A DNA stretch of 64,000 nucleotides. Origin: Bombyx mori. Lineage: Eukaryota > Arthropoda > Insecta > Lepidoptera > Bombycidae. Position numbers and translations under genes: made by a program. The notes under the pieces were generated by a model that worked only from the letters and a program-made list of their open reading frames with translations, did no database searches and had not been told where the DNA came from. Where the stretch lies: positions 12,666,001 through 12,730,000 of the forward strand of contig NC_085114.1 of assembly GCF_030269925.1 (NCBI RefSeq). Direction: 5' to 3'. Of this stretch, positions 10,941-22,947 are shown piece by piece (positions within the stretch are counted from its first letter, which is position 1; every line of letters begins with the position of its first letter).

Positions 10941-12572
10941 CTGCGTAGAGTCAGTGGCTGGAAAAGCTTGATTATCTATGTCTAGACTATTATTATGTAA
11001 GGTCCAGAAAATTATTTTTTATGAAATTAGATGAACAATGAATCTGAATTATTATCAGAGTAATAATGAAGAAAAAGTTTTTAAACGTTGTGCAAGTTTT
11101 TTTTAAATATTCTAAGTAGTTAAGTCTTTTTTTTAGTATTATATTATGTTTCCTAAATAGATATTTATCATGTGAGTTAATGTAAGTAACATACCTTTAA
11201 TTTAGATTTGTGTACAACGTCATTATTTTGCAACGAATCAAACGCATACCATATACAGTTCGTCACATTTTTCAAAAGAGCAGTCATTTTTCACAAATTA
11301 AAATTGAAACGACATCAAATCAAACACTATCGTCTTTGAATTGATAACACGCGCGAAACAAACAAGTAGCCTCACCGCTTTTGAAATCCATACTGAAGCG
11401 AACAGCGATCGACTATTGAGTGAGTCACTGAGCGAATTAGGGCTTGTGCCGACGATGCTTCTACTGCCAATCAAAGCTACCCAAAGACATTGCCAGCCTG
11501 CTGAAACATGTCACCGCGTCTCCGTGTTGCCTATAATGATTCAATTGTCATATACTTTCTATTATTGAACACCTATTTACGTCTTAAACTGGTAATTTTT
11601 TGAGTTTCTACATAATTTTATTTAGTGTTCCATTATCGTTCTAAGATAATCGTAGAAATTGCAACTATTTACATGGAACAACCCTATCTTCAAGATTCAA
11701 TGAAATTCGCGACATTTCTTTGTTTTTTATTAATTTATGGTTGGCATCTTTTCTTTATTTTGACATATCCATACAGGCTTTGATATTGTTTTTTAAAACA
11801 TGTTCAGAATGCGAAATCTGTGATGCTTATGCTAAGCAATGTATTTTATATTAGAAAACATACTGCGTATGTTATTATAACAAATATAGTAACGCAGCAG
11901 GCGGACATCTTGCCGTCTACACCAGCCTTTACAATGGAGAGCGTGAGTGAAGTGACATCGCCACAGACTATACAATATAATTGGATGGGAGCAATGATAT
12001 CCGAACGTTTTATGCGAGGGTCGTATTATTATTTGTTAATGAGAGTAAGAATTTCGCTGGAAAACCTTGAGCTCACAAGTGCTTTTTTTTAATCAGAAAA
12101 ATGTTTTGGTTAACGTAAACATCTTTGATGACTATAAAATACGGGTATTAAATTAATAGAGGCATAATGAAGTATCTTCTAAATGAAATTTGTACAATGT
12201 ATATTTTATAGTAATTTCTAAAACTCCCATAAATTTTATGTAAAGTTCATTAATAAAGGCTTATTAATAAAGACGTTTCAACAGTTCAGGAGATTGTGTA
12301 TTGGTAATACGGTCAAGTGCAGCTGTGCGATAAACATTTGTTTAAGTTTCTGAGAACTCGGATGTAATGTATGTGTCCCTTCTTCTAAGCAACCCAAACT
12401 TCTAAGCACTTTGACTATTACGAGTGTACAATGTGTGAGGATAGTAAACGATAAGTTAACATTTAGAAAACCATATCTTCAGAGAACATTTTAAAAACTC
12501 AGGAACGATATTTAGGTAATTATACGCGTAATACGTATCATTTAGATAAAAACGTTATTTTTCAGAAACGAA
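10941..12572. other. AT-rich DNA, no gene seen
   Basis: The frames at 11341-11568 and 11820-12092 show no domain, signal peptide or splice context and have low-complexity, AT-driven composition. I treat the stretch as intergenic. Confidence 0.45.
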
Positions 12573-12708
12573 TTCTGAGTTTTTTTATATTTTTTTATTG
12601 CCCTTGTAGGCAGACGAGCATACGGCCTACCTCGTGGTGAATGGTTACCGTCGCCCATGGACTTCAGCAATGCCAGGGGCAGAGCCAAGCCGCTGCCTAC
12701 CGCTTAAT
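12573..12708 (-). mobile_element. LINE-J 3' end, part 1 of a split copy
   Basis: T-run, then TTGCCCTTGTAGGCAGACGA and ACTTCAGCAATGCCAGGGGC, the inverted 3' tail of LINE-J. The copy breaks off at CGCTTAAT where a hAT-like element is inserted, and resumes at 14084. Non-coding 3' part only. Confidence 0.85.
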
Positions 12709-14083
12709 CACGGAATAGATAAATAAGGTTGGAATGGTAATGTAGGCGGGGCAAGCGTGCCACAGTTATGATCGAACAAACATAACTCGACCGATTCTTT
12801 CATTCACCGCGTTTAGTGCGCTTCGGAATACTTGGGCGAACAGATCTCCGCTTTATAGTGCCGTGTTGTGCAATTATAACTTGTAAAACAAAAAATCAGA
12901 CCTCAAGTATAGAGCGAGGAGGTATATCTTTCGATCGGTAAGTCGAAATTACCATTTAATTACAATATTATTTGTCTAAAACATAAAAATATACTGAGCA
13001 TTATGAAATTCCAAACATTAACAATATTATTGCAGCAAGTTATAAATAGTATACATTGCGCGATGTGTACTCGCCCAATGAACGCAATGACCAAGTCAGC
13101 TTCCAATGTACTACATGCATTGCGTTCTCTACACTTCAATCTTTGAAATTTCGGCCTTTGCCCTGATTGGCCTGGTGCACGGCGCTAGTTTGTCGATAGT
13201 GAGGTGACCATGTGGTGAAATAAAATCATCGACAGAATTCTCGACTATATTTACATTTGACATGGATAATTTTTGCATTATTTTATATTTAATTAATGAT
13301 ACCTAGTATATTCTTAGTGAGACGTATTTTGAGTAAAATAAATATGTATTATTATTATTGAATTATTATCATTGAATTAAAGTGAAGGTATAATATAAAG
13401 GGACATGTAGACCTCTCATTTACGGGTATTTACTATATTGTCCAATCTTATTAAAATCTAAGTAAAATGCCATTTGACTTATGCAGTAAATAAAAAAAAT
13501 TTGGTTTCCTAAAGAACCTAACGCCAGGGAACAATGGATTGACGTGACAGGTAGAGGAAACTGGAGACAAAGACGAGTACTATTTGCTCTAAACATTTTA
13601 CTGAAAATGATTTTACCATAAAAAAAATCAGAATACACTTAGTTCTGAAAAATTCATTCGCAATTAATAGCAAGCGCCAACTGCTTAACAAATACGTTTT
13701 ATTCCAGCGACAGTGACTATTTGTAATTAATAAAAGTAAAATAGTTTTTTTTTTTCAATATTTATTTCATGTTTCATTTTCTCCATTCATTCATCAGATA
13801 ATTTATCGATAAAGAATATCGATTTTATCAAGCACTAGCGTGTATGAACATTTTTATTGCCTTTTTGCGTGTGTGAGTGTGTATGCCTACGGGTGTTTTG
13901 TGCTAGTTTGCGAACGAATATCTGTCCTGAGATTTATGTGTGGGTGTTTTTGTTGTGTGCGAAATACTTGTAATCACAGTGTGTGTATGTGTAGAAATTA
14001 AAATAGTGGGGATGAAGCGGCGACACTGGTTCTAATACAAAATTAGAGCAAAGGCCTTTCCAACTTTATTTATCTATTCCGTG
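12709..14083. mobile_element. hAT-like non-autonomous DNA transposon (1,375 bp)
   Basis: Ends are inverted repeats: CACGGAATAGATAAATAA at the left and its reverse complement at the right, with similarity extending another ~8 bp. It sits inside a LINE-J copy and is flanked by a perfect 8-bp duplication CGCTTAAT (12701-12708 and 14084-14091). Eight-bp duplications and CA...TG ends fit the hAT superfamily; P-type or Merlin elements are alternatives. No transposase-like frame is visible inside, so it was probably mobilised in trans. Confidence 0.85.
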
Positions 14084-14214
14084 CGCTTAATACTCTCCAC
14101 AAGCCTCGTTTGAAGAAGGGACATGTCATAGCGCTCGGGAAACACCGTGGAGGGGAGCTCATTCCATAGCCGGATGGTACGTGGCAAAAAAGATGTCTGG
14201 AAACGCACTGTGGA
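14084..14214 (-). mobile_element. LINE-J, part 2 of a split copy
   Basis: Continues LINE-J from CGCTTAATACTCTCCACAAG through GGAGCTCATTCCATAGCCGG to AAACGCACTGTGGAT. With 12573-12708 it forms one 5'-truncated insertion, older than the hAT-like element within it. Confidence 0.83.
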
Positions 14215-14479
14215 TTAAGCATAAGTCTACAAAAACTAAAAAGTACACCGAAAAGTTAGGTACCAAAGAGTTTGACCGATTTTTCTACTTTCTACTTAAA
14301 TAACCCAAGTTCAGGAATTATTTCCAAGATGAAGGAATAACGTTATACCTACTTACTAACACCACTTTTTTTAAATTAGTACAAAGATTTTAACTGGGCT
14401 CTAAGTATCTTTAGCTAATCATATTTGTGTACTTAAAAAATAAAAAACACTGATAAAAAAATATTTGCGTAATCATTAG

Positions 14480-14686
14480 TCATGTGAGCCCGCACGGTTA
14501 AGTACTACCATGCCTATTTTCGACGGGAAGCAGCTTGAAGGGTAGGGCAGTCGTTGTATTAGAACTTAGACTTAGAGCTGAACTAAATGTGGGTGGCAGC
14601 ATTTTACGTTGTTGATGTCCATAGGCTCGGGTAGCCACTTGCCGTGAGGAGCTAGTTCACGCGTCTGGGCATCGAAAGAAAAAACT
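14480..14686 (+). mobile_element. Diverged Bm1-like SINE
   Basis: Recognisable but worn: GAGCCCGCACGG, GGGAAGCAG, GAAGGGTAGGGCAGTCGTTG, GATGTCCATAGGCTC, ending in GAAAGAAAAAA. An old copy compared with those at 43-57 kb. Confidence 0.65.
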
Positions 14687-15169
14687 TTAAATAAGGATGT
14701 CAATTTGATAATGTCAGTTCTCGAATATCTGTTCAACATGATTTATAATTGTATCTTTAGTAATCATGTTACTCATCGTAGAGAGAGATGCCGCGCCACG
14801 GATGCTTAATCCATATTTGTATTCACTGAGTCATTTATTGTCACACAAGTCATACAGTGAACCAACCGTTGACAATGAGATTCTGTTTTACAATATCTTC
14901 CTAACAAATTCAAGCCAATTCAATGATATTGAGAGGCAAATTTTTTATTTCTCATTCTCAATGTGATACATTAAACTATTTTGCGCGGTGCTGTTTTATG
15001 TGGTCTATTTAAAAATAGATTTATATATGTGTTAATCTGTTTTGAACTTCTTCGAATTTTAATACTCTTAGGATTTTTTACACAGCACTCTTCAACCGTG
15101 TCTAAGTAACTAAGCTAGTTTGAACCCGTTTTTTTACTTGTCTGCCAGTGGCGTCGATGGGCAATTATG
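14687..15169. other. AT-rich DNA, no gene seen
   Basis: The 66-residue frame at 14766-14966 has no recognisable feature. No repeat recognised. Confidence 0.4.
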
Positions 15170-15418
15170 GCTGCATCCGGTCACCGTTCTCGTCGAACCC
15201 GTCGCTTGCGACGAAGGGTTCGTCAAGTAAATTAACCCTCAGACAGAGCCCACTGAGTTTCTCGCCGGATCTTCTCAGTGGGTCGCGTTTCCGATCCGGC
15301 GGTAGATTCTACGAAGCACGATTCTTGCTAGGGTTCGCGTTAGCAACGTCGACAGGTTCGAGCCCCGCGAGCTCACCTACTAGTTAAGGTTATGCTGAAA
15401 TAGCCTCTCAAGGCTAAC
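15170..15418 (+). repeat. Family R repeat copy
   Basis: Contains TCGAACCCGTCGCTTGCGAC, GAGTTTCTCGCCGGATCTTC, GATCCGGCGGTAGATTCT and CTGAAATAGCCTCTCAAGGC. The A-tail is missing. The 79-residue frame at 15148-15387 lies wholly in this repeat and should not be called a gene. Confidence 0.8.
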
Positions 15419-16808
15419 CAGCCCTATAAAAACAGTGCTTCACTCAATCCGCCACCGTGTCAAAATCGCGAATCACAAAAAAAAATATCAGTCGATCTTG
15501 TCTATGGGTTAAATTCGACGAGGACGATGACCGGTGTTTCGAATGCTTAAAATCACCAATTAATTATGAGTAAAGGTAATTTTAAATATTTCACGAAAAC
15601 AATAATCCACAAAGATAATAAACATACAACAATTAAATTAATATATTTATAGTAAACGCTACTTTCAAAAACGAGTCTCAAAATGCGACGTAGATTTTTT
15701 CAGTGGAACCGGTTCACCTCGTCATTATCATTAAGTACTTCGACTTTTATAGTTGGTTCTTGCTGTGTGATTTAATCAATTTCATTTCTAGTAAAAAACA
15801 TTAAACTTCATGTTTACGTCTGTGTCAAATCTGCTTAAAATAATAAGTAAATGTTTACTTAAATATTTATCCGTTTATGTAAATAGTGAAGGCCACGCTT
15901 TGTTGTGAGTGTCGCTAAGTATATAAAATGCAACCTTTTTATGACGCTACTCACAAGCATACTTTGTTATAAATGTCAGACCCCCGACCACTGTACGAAG
16001 TTTCGGCTGGATCGATAAACGATGCGCGGTCATACTTAGAGCCCGAACTAAAGGACAAATAAGGTGGAGGAGAAATAAGGCGGCATTCACGCTTCTGCTG
16101 TCTATGGAGTCAGATAACTTAATCTACTTAACAAAAGCAATAAAGAAATTTCCATTTTCGAAACGTTTGCGCCAATATGTGACTTACTGTTTTGAAAAAT
16201 GAGGGTGAATAATAGTTAGAAATTAAATCCTAAGATTACATGGTAGTTGAATCATAAAATGAATTATTTAACTTATTTTTTTAGGAGGCAATTGTTTAGC
16301 TCTTGCTCTCTGCTTCCAAATATAAAAAAAAAACAAAGATAATTGAACACAAATAATTGAACCCAACATACAGTAAGAATCTGAATCTGAAAGAGATAGC
16401 AAGAAGTTGATTCCCTCTACGCAATCACTCTTTTAAGGACAACCCAGTTCCGTTCATTCTTGTGTCATTATGAAAATTTACTGTTTTATATATAGGTAAA
16501 AGCCTATTAACTATTTATTACTTTACGAAATTAGGTACATAAGGCATCCGTATTTAACTGAAACATTTAATACTATATCTAAGAAAATACGGCGAAGACA
16601 ATGTTACGTAATGATATATATATGTATATATGTATGAATAAGATATGTACCTATATTGTTTTCGTAAAAAGCACGAACGGTTTTGATAGCGCGATTCCGT
16701 GTTGCTTAGCCGAAGTGTTTCTAAAATCTGAATGTTTAGACATATTACACAGCAACAGCATACTACTTACTATACACACATTCGCCGACTCAAACAAAAG
16801 CTATGACA
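15419..16808. other. AT-rich DNA, no gene seen
   Basis: About 1.4 kb without recognised coding sequence, RNA gene or repeat. The short GC-richer patch near 15970-16090 has no splice-bounded frame that I can support. Confidence 0.45.
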
Positions 16809-17236
16809 AAAAAAAAGATGTGTGGTGTCGTGGGACACCGGACAGGAACGAAGTTCCTTATTATAACAATTTTAATTTTAAGTTCTATTCGAGGAATAAA
16901 GAAAATAATTATTCGGGTATACATTTTTTATTATGATTTTATTATTGTTAAAAACTACTTTACAAAGTTATCAACTTTATTTTATTAACAATGATTTATA
17001 AAAAATATATCATAATAATATACAAAGAAACAGCTATTTATATGAATAATAATAATTAAGCCTAATTATGGTCTATCATAGAAATAATAATAACCGTCTT
17101 CACGTAGACTATACATTAGACACTGTATAGCCATCATACTAAGGCTAAATAAAAATCTTACGTTACGGACGTATTTTTCCAGGTTAGGGTACCCCTCCGT
17201 ATCGTCACATAAGGAACTTCGTTCCAAAATGAAATT
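16809..17236. repeat. Possible fold-back element
   Basis: GGAACGAAGTTCCTTAT near 16847 recurs inverted as ATAAGGAACTTCGTTCC near 17211, enclosing about 360 bp of AT-rich DNA. Each arm has GGAAC-GAA-GTTCC symmetry. Arms are short and no target duplication was identified, so the element boundaries are uncertain. Confidence 0.45.
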
Positions 17237-17505
17237 ATTTATTCTAGATTCTGGACTGCTGACTTATAGTCTTACTACACATAAAAGCTTGCTAAGCTTA
17301 CAATTTATAATAAACTTAATGACAAACACATTTATTTAACAAACTAATGAATTAATTAATATATTATGTGCAACAAAGTTTTTAGACTTGATTACAAATG
17401 AGGTTTTCGAGTTTTCTGTACATTCGCTAGAGCAAGATCTTTGCAAATATTTTGTACAGATAGGTAAAAGGAAAAGAGGCAGACAACAAAAAAGATGGGA
17501 CAATA

Positions 17506-17737
17506 ATGGGACATCTTGAGTCCGCACGGGTAGGTAATACCACCCTCCCTATTTCTGCCGTGAAGCAGTAATGCGTTTCGGTTTGAAGGGTGGGGCAGCC
17601 GTTGTAACTATACTGAGACCTTAGAACTTGTATCTCAAAGTGGGTGGCGCCTTTACGTTGTAGTAACTCCAGTAACCACTTAACCCCAGGTGGGCTGTGA
17701 GCTCGTACATCCATTTAAGCTTAAGCAATAAAAAAAA
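17506..17737 (+). mobile_element. Bm1-like SINE, plus strand
   Basis: From ATGGGACATCTTGAGTCC through CTATTTCTGCCGTGAAGCAG and GTTTGAAGGGTGGGGCAGCC to GCAATAAAAAAAA. A small deletion removes the GTAGATGTCTATGGG section. Frames on the opposite strand here are incidental. Confidence 0.88.
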
Positions 17738-18648
17738 GCTGGTTGCAGTATGGAGTAGAGTAGATAGAGAGAAATCGAAATGGAGTAGGTTAGAGGAGAC
17801 CTTTGTCAACTGGCAAATGGAATGACAGAGAGAGAAAGAAGCACCAAATAATTGAACAATTTTAATTTTGTAAAATACAGCTTAAGTGCAGTAGTATACG
17901 AAACATAATTGAAGCATGAGTGGATAAAGGGGTTAAGTATCATTTTTAAGATTTTTGAGTTTTTACATAGACTGAAGGTGCCTATAAACCATATTAGACC
18001 TTAAAACTCCGGGTTGAGAGGCTATTTTTAGAAATTGCATGTGATATCGACACTTAACGTACCTATTCTTTAATTTTAAATGATTCTCAAAACAATATTC
18101 TTATTATTATTTTTTCATTTTCTTTCTCGATATTGGTAAATAAATGGAAGTACTATAATTTCAGGTTTAAAATAATAAAAATAACAGCCACAAACCCATA
18201 ATATCTCAAAAACAAATAATAAAATTTTGTTCCCCGTTTTCTCGAAATTAACAAATTGTATCATATCCCCTTCATCATTTCATGTCTTCAATTGTATATC
18301 CGTTATCCGAATAAAAGGCTTTATTATTATTATTACGAATGAGGTTGGTATCTCTAATCCTCTTCCTTGTCTATTTAAAGATAAGACGTACATGCAAAAT
18401 AACCTCTCCTATCGGAAGTACAATCAAGGTTGCAATACCTTATAAATCACTCGAGGACTACAAGCTTTCGTATAAGTTAAGTATCTAAAATAAATCTATT
18501 GCACGCCGTCGTTTGTTGTATGGTTACGAATGTGGTAAATGATGTTTGTTCATTTATGGGATAATTAATGCTAAGTAGAGATACATAATTATATTTAAGT
18601 CGGATTTAAAATTAGTTTTAGATAATTAAATTAGTTTGTTTTTTATGA
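17738..18648. other. AT-rich DNA, no gene seen
   Basis: Left flank of the copia element. No recognised gene; the 72-residue frame at 18227-18445 has no features. Confidence 0.45.
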
Positions 18649-18653
18649 TTTTG

Positions 18654-18793
18654 TGTTAGGACGTGCATAATTAGAAACAATTTAGTAGTTCAATAGTATT
18701 TTATAATTTTCAAATTAACATTATATTCTGACATATATCAGTTCGCACATCAATCATAGATAAGTTTGCTCATCGAACTTTACCTTATTAACA
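18654..18793 (-). repeat. 3' LTR of copia element
   Basis: 140-bp downstream LTR, flanked on the left by the target duplication TTTTG (18649-18653). One substitution (18775) relative to the 5' LTR. Confidence 0.95.
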
Positions 18794-18806
18794 CCTCCCC
18801 TTAAAG
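18794..18806 (-). promoter_or_regulatory. Polypurine tract of copia element
   Basis: On the minus strand TTTAAGGGGAGG directly precedes the TG of the 3' LTR. This is the expected site and composition for priming plus-strand DNA synthesis. Confidence 0.8.
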
Positions 18807-18836
18807 TCGTGAGCTTTTAACTACAGACAATTATGA

Positions 18837-21800
18837 TTATTCCATCATTCCTAAATTGTTCATGCATTCATAATGCTTCGTCCCACACAAGCCCTTGGTC
18901 AAAATATCAGCAGGCATTTTGTCTGTACTCAAGTATTTCAAATCAATCACACTCTGTTCACACATATCTCGAACAAAATGGTGTCTAACATCAATATGCT
19001 TAGTGCGAGAATGATAGCTTCTACTCTGTGCAAGCTTCATAGCACCCTGGTTGTCATTAAATAATGTCACACAACCACATTTTACACCAATATTCTTTAT
19101 CACATTTCTGAGATACATAGCTTCCTTAGTTGCTTCAGAAAGCGCCAAGTACTCGGCTTCTGTGCTCGATAATGCAACGGTACGCTGTTTTCGTGCTTCC
19201 CAAGTAATTGGGGCACCTGCTAAAATAAATGCAAAACCGGAATATGACCTTCGATCAATCGTATTTGCACCCCAGTCTGCATCAACTACACCAAACAATG
19301 GTACACCTGTCCTCTCATACATTAAGCCGAAAGTTGATGTACCTTTCAAATACCTCAACACTCGCTTAGCTGCCTTCCAATGCTGTACATCATAATTAGT
19401 GTTAAATTGGCTTAAATAATTTACAGTATAAGCTATATCCGGTCTGGTAGATACAGCCAAATACATAAGGGCACCTATAAGGTTCTGGTAAGGGTACTGA
19501 CTCATAACATCATTGTTTACACTGTTGGGTTTTTCTAGTTTAACGTTCACATCCATAGGTGTTGATATAGGTTTACAATCACTCATACCATAACGCTCTA
19601 ATACTTTATCTATATACGCACCTTGCTTTAAATACACTCTATGCTCCTTATCACGTGAAAATTCGATACCCAAACAAGTACTGATTTTTCCCATATCCTT
19701 CATTTCAAAGGCATTAGATAACTGACGCTTAACATCATGCAACCACACCTCATCATTAGTAGCTAGGATAATGTCATCTACATAAATAGCAATTAACATC
19801 ATTTTGTCATCCCTTTGCGCAACAAACACACAAGGTTCTTGTGGTAATGCTTCAAAACCAATATTCTTCAACCTTCCTACTAACTTTTTATGCCACTGTA
19901 ATCCTGATTGACGCAAACCATACAAAGACTTCTTTAACAAACACACATTATTCTCACACTCATTCAATGCTTCGTTCCAGCGTTTAGCTGTATGAAGTAT
20001 ATTCTTATCTCTTATAACATCTCTTTTTGATCCAATATTTTGGTTTGCTAGTACGCTTTCTAAGACATCTGATAGTTTATCTGGTATTTCCATGAATACA
20101 TCTTCTTCGAGAGTACCATTCAAGTAAGCTGTTACTACATCCATTTGATGCATCTCTAATCCTAACTCAGCTGACACTGCAGCTATGAGTCTCACAGATG
20201 AAGACCTTACAACAGGAGAAGAGGTTTCGTAAAAATCCTCCCCTGGCCTTTGAGAACATCCCTTTGCAACAAGCCGTACTTTCTTCCCTGTATTCTTTGT
20301 TTGAAATACAAATCTGCTACCAATCACTTTTCTATTTTTCGGTCGTGGGACTATTTCCCATGTAACATTCTTTAATTGTGCCAAATACTCGTCTTCTAAA
20401 GCCCTTCGCCATTCAGGTTCGTCATCAGTCTTTTCTATTTCTTTCCATGTTTTAGGTTCAATGATCGCAATTCCAGCTGTCGTTTCTTCATTATCTACTT
20501 CATACTCCGATTCTGTTTCACTCTCTGTACTGTTAGTAGCTGGTTTATACTCTTTGCGCGGTCTTCCCACTAAGCCAGTACGAACTAACCTTGGTCTTCC
20601 TCTCCCTCTCATGGGGTTAGTTTTTCGATCTTCCTTCTTCTGATCATGTCCTATCAATTCAACGACTATCTTCGAATTATCAAAACTCTCTTCTTCGTCA
20701 TTTCGTATTTCTTTATACTCATGACAGAATGCTGTCTCGTTCATAAACTTCACATCGCGAGAAATGACGATCCTTCTAGTCTTAGGATCATGTATTCTGT
20801 AAGCTTTAGACTCAGTATCATAGCCCATAAATATTCCAAGCTCTGAACTTGATTCGAATTTTCCCTTCTGCGTTCCTTTGTTTTTATAATACGCTTTCGA
20901 TCCAAACAAGCGCATGTAGATTACGGTAGGTTTCTTTCTTTTCCACAGAGTAAATGGTATTTGACCATCAAGAGCTGCAGTTGGGCACCGGTTCCTTATG
21001 TAATTAGCAGTATTAATTGCTTCAGCCCAAAAAACAGGTGGGCTTCCCGCCTGACGCATCATACAACGGGCCATCTCTAGCAGTGTCCTGTTCTTTCTCT
21101 CCGAAATCCCGTTCTGCTGAGGCGTATAAGGTGCCGTCAACCTCCGTCTTATTCCTTCTTTCTTCAAGAAATCATCAAAGTCTTTGTTAATGTATTCTCG
21201 ACCGTTATCGGATTGCAGATTTTTGATCTTCTTTCCTGTCAATTTTTCCACGTAAGACTTGTAATCTTTGAAAACTTGAAGTACGTCGCTTTTATTAGCA
21301 ATAAAGTATACTTCACACCATCTTGATTTGTCGTCGATGAACGTGACAAAATACTTTTTACCGCCCATAGACTGTTGTCTCATTGGTCCGCACACATCTG
21401 TATGCACGATCTCCAATAGTTCACTTGTACGATCTTCGCTTCCTTTAGAAAAAGGCGTGCATGTCTGTTTTTCACTTATACATATTTCACACTCTGACAA
21501 TTTTTCATTGTCGTTCAATGATAGGCCATGGACAAGGCCATTTTTTGCCATTGCCTTTAAATCACGCTCGTTAAGGTGGCCGAGGCGCTCGTGCCACATA
21601 TCTATAGGTTTTTTCACCATTTCAACATTATTGACATCATCTTGGCTCATTCGGACGTGGTATAAGTTACCAACTCGATCCGCTCGCATATGAACCTTAT
21701 TATTGTCATCTATGACAATTGCATAATTTTTATTGAAGCGAACTTCAAACCCGTGATCTGTCATCTTCGCAACTGATAATAAATTGGTTCGTAGATCCGA

Positions 21801-22835
21801 CACGTAGAACACTTTTTTAATATCAACATGGCGCTTTTCGCTGCCTGTGTCTACCATAATACTGACTTTTCCCGAACCGCTAATTTTTGTAGTTTTACCA
21901 TTAGCCAAATTCAAGTCTGTATCAACTCGAGTAAAATCTTTAATCAATTGTTTGTTGTTACACATATGTCCCGTACATCCACTGTCAATACACCATACAG
22001 GAGCTCTCTGCTCGGCTATCATCACCTCTTTGGTGGTACTTACTAACATATTTGTCTTGAGCTCATCATCACTATTACATTCTGCTTTATGTGAGCTTTG
22101 TTTACGCTTACTCACGTTTTTAGTTCTGCACTCTCTCGCCATATGCCCAAGACGACCGCAACGATAGCACTCAATGTTTTTATTTGTGTGCTGTTCGAAG
22201 TTCTTCTTCGGGTTGGCATTTGATTTAATATCGGTACGCTTGACGAACATAGCCCTCTGGTCTATTATCTTACTCTTCCGACCTTCATAATCCTCGATAA
22301 TCTTCACTTTCAGTACATCAGTTGATGGTAAATCATCACGCGATTCCATTGCTGTTCGAAACATTGAGAACGAATCCGGTAAACTATAAAGTAATAAAAT
22401 AGCAAGCAACTCATCTATCACTATCAATCCGATTTCTTTAAGCTTCTTAACACAGTCGAAAAAATCAGAAATATGTTTTCGTATGTCTCCATCTTCTGGC
22501 ATACGGTTTAATACAAGTCTCTTTAGTAATGACGCTTTTCGCGCTGGCCCGCTTGACTCATACATAGATTTCAACTTGTCCCATATTGCTTTAGAGGAGT
22601 CTAAACCATCCAGTGCAATTAACTCGCTCGGGCTGACAGCTAACAATATGTCCGATTCGGCTTTTCCGTCCATTTTATTCCATTCAGAATATTTAGAATC
22701 TGAATGTATTGGTTTAGGTATTTTTCCTGATACATATTCCCACAAATCATTCTTCTTCAGAATAGCTCGCATGTGAATCTTCCAGGTGTCATAGTTATCA
22801 CCCGTAAGTCGATCAATCTTAATATTAGAAGTCAT
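18837..22835 (-). CDS. Copia gag-pol polyprotein (1,332 aa, intact)
   Basis: Single frame encoding all copia functions in the copia order. Residues 1-200: gag, beginning with the LTGDNYDTWK motif of copia gags. Zinc knuckle C223-C226-H231-C236. Aspartic protease DSG at 284-286. Zinc-binding integrase region H415, H420, C449, C452. Integrase core D480, D543, E579 with the D-35-E spacing and SDNGREY. Reverse transcriptase from about 820, with YVDD at 1018-1021 and LYGLRQSG just before. RNase H from about 1181 with D1185/D1187, STEAEY (1225-1229) and D1261. No stop or frameshift. The start at 22835 leaves a 112-nt leader after the LTR. Integrase lying before reverse transcriptase defines Ty1/copia rather than Gypsy or Bel-Pao. 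How gag is made in excess is not evident, as there is no frameshift site. Confidence 0.96.
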   Translation of the reverse strand: MTSNIKIDRLTGDNYDTWKIHMRAILKKNDLWEYVSGKIPKPIHSDSKYSEWNKMDGKAESDILLAVSPSELIALDGLDSSKAIWDKLKSMYESSGPARKASLLKRLVLNRMPEDGDIRKHISDFFDCVKKLKEIGLIVIDELLAILLLYSLPDSFSMFRTAMESRDDLPSTDVLKVKIIEDYEGRKSKIIDQRAMFVKRTDIKSNANPKKNFEQHTNKNIECYRCGRLGHMARECRTKNVSKRKQSSHKAECNSDDELKTNMLVSTTKEVMIAEQRAPVWCIDSGCTGHMCNNKQLIKDFTRVDTDLNLANGKTTKISGSGKVSIMVDTGSEKRHVDIKKVFYVSDLRTNLLSVAKMTDHGFEVRFNKNYAIVIDDNNKVHMRADRVGNLYHVRMSQDDVNNVEMVKKPIDMWHERLGHLNERDLKAMAKNGLVHGLSLNDNEKLSECEICISEKQTCTPFSKGSEDRTSELLEIVHTDVCGPMRQQSMGGKKYFVTFIDDKSRWCEVYFIANKSDVLQVFKDYKSYVEKLTGKKIKNLQSDNGREYINKDFDDFLKKEGIRRRLTAPYTPQQNGISERKNRTLLEMARCMMRQAGSPPVFWAEAINTANYIRNRCPTAALDGQIPFTLWKRKKPTVIYMRLFGSKAYYKNKGTQKGKFESSSELGIFMGYDTESKAYRIHDPKTRRIVISRDVKFMNETAFCHEYKEIRNDEEESFDNSKIVVELIGHDQKKEDRKTNPMRGRGRPRLVRTGLVGRPRKEYKPATNSTESETESEYEVDNEETTAGIAIIEPKTWKEIEKTDDEPEWRRALEDEYLAQLKNVTWEIVPRPKNRKVIGSRFVFQTKNTGKKVRLVAKGCSQRPGEDFYETSSPVVRSSSVRLIAAVSAELGLEMHQMDVVTAYLNGTLEEDVFMEIPDKLSDVLESVLANQNIGSKRDVIRDKNILHTAKRWNEALNECENNVCLLKKSLYGLRQSGLQWHKKLVGRLKNIGFEALPQEPCVFVAQRDDKMMLIAIYVDDIILATNDEVWLHDVKRQLSNAFEMKDMGKISTCLGIEFSRDKEHRVYLKQGAYIDKVLERYGMSDCKPISTPMDVNVKLEKPNSVNNDVMSQYPYQNLIGALMYLAVSTRPDIAYTVNYLSQFNTNYDVQHWKAAKRVLRYLKGTSTFGLMYERTGVPLFGVVDADWGANTIDRRSYSGFAFILAGAPITWEARKQRTVALSSTEAEYLALSEATKEAMYLRNVIKNIGVKCGCVTLFNDNQGAMKLAQSRSYHSRTKHIDVRHHFVRDMCEQSVIDLKYLSTDKMPADILTKGLCGTKHYECMNNLGMME

Positions 22836-22924
22836 TTTCGTAGTTTCTTCAACTTCAAAAAATCAGGAAATAATTGACACAACGGATTACGCCTATTAAA
22901 ACAATTAATCCTATTTCACTTTCT

Positions 22925-22947
22925 GCAAGCGTCCTGGGCCCATAACC
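22925..22947 (-). promoter_or_regulatory. Primer-binding site (half initiator tRNA-Met)
   Basis: Directly inside the 5' LTR the plus strand reads like the initiator tRNA-Met itself up to its anticodon loop: AAGCGT-C-CTGGGCCCATAACC, with two mismatches in about 23 bases. The element RNA is thus complementary to the 5' half of the tRNA, the primer arrangement known for Drosophila copia, rather than to a tRNA 3' end. Confidence 0.85.

Noticed and set aside
20461..22776. Several plus-strand frames of 60-121 codons
   Set aside because: All are antisense to the copia gag-pol frame.
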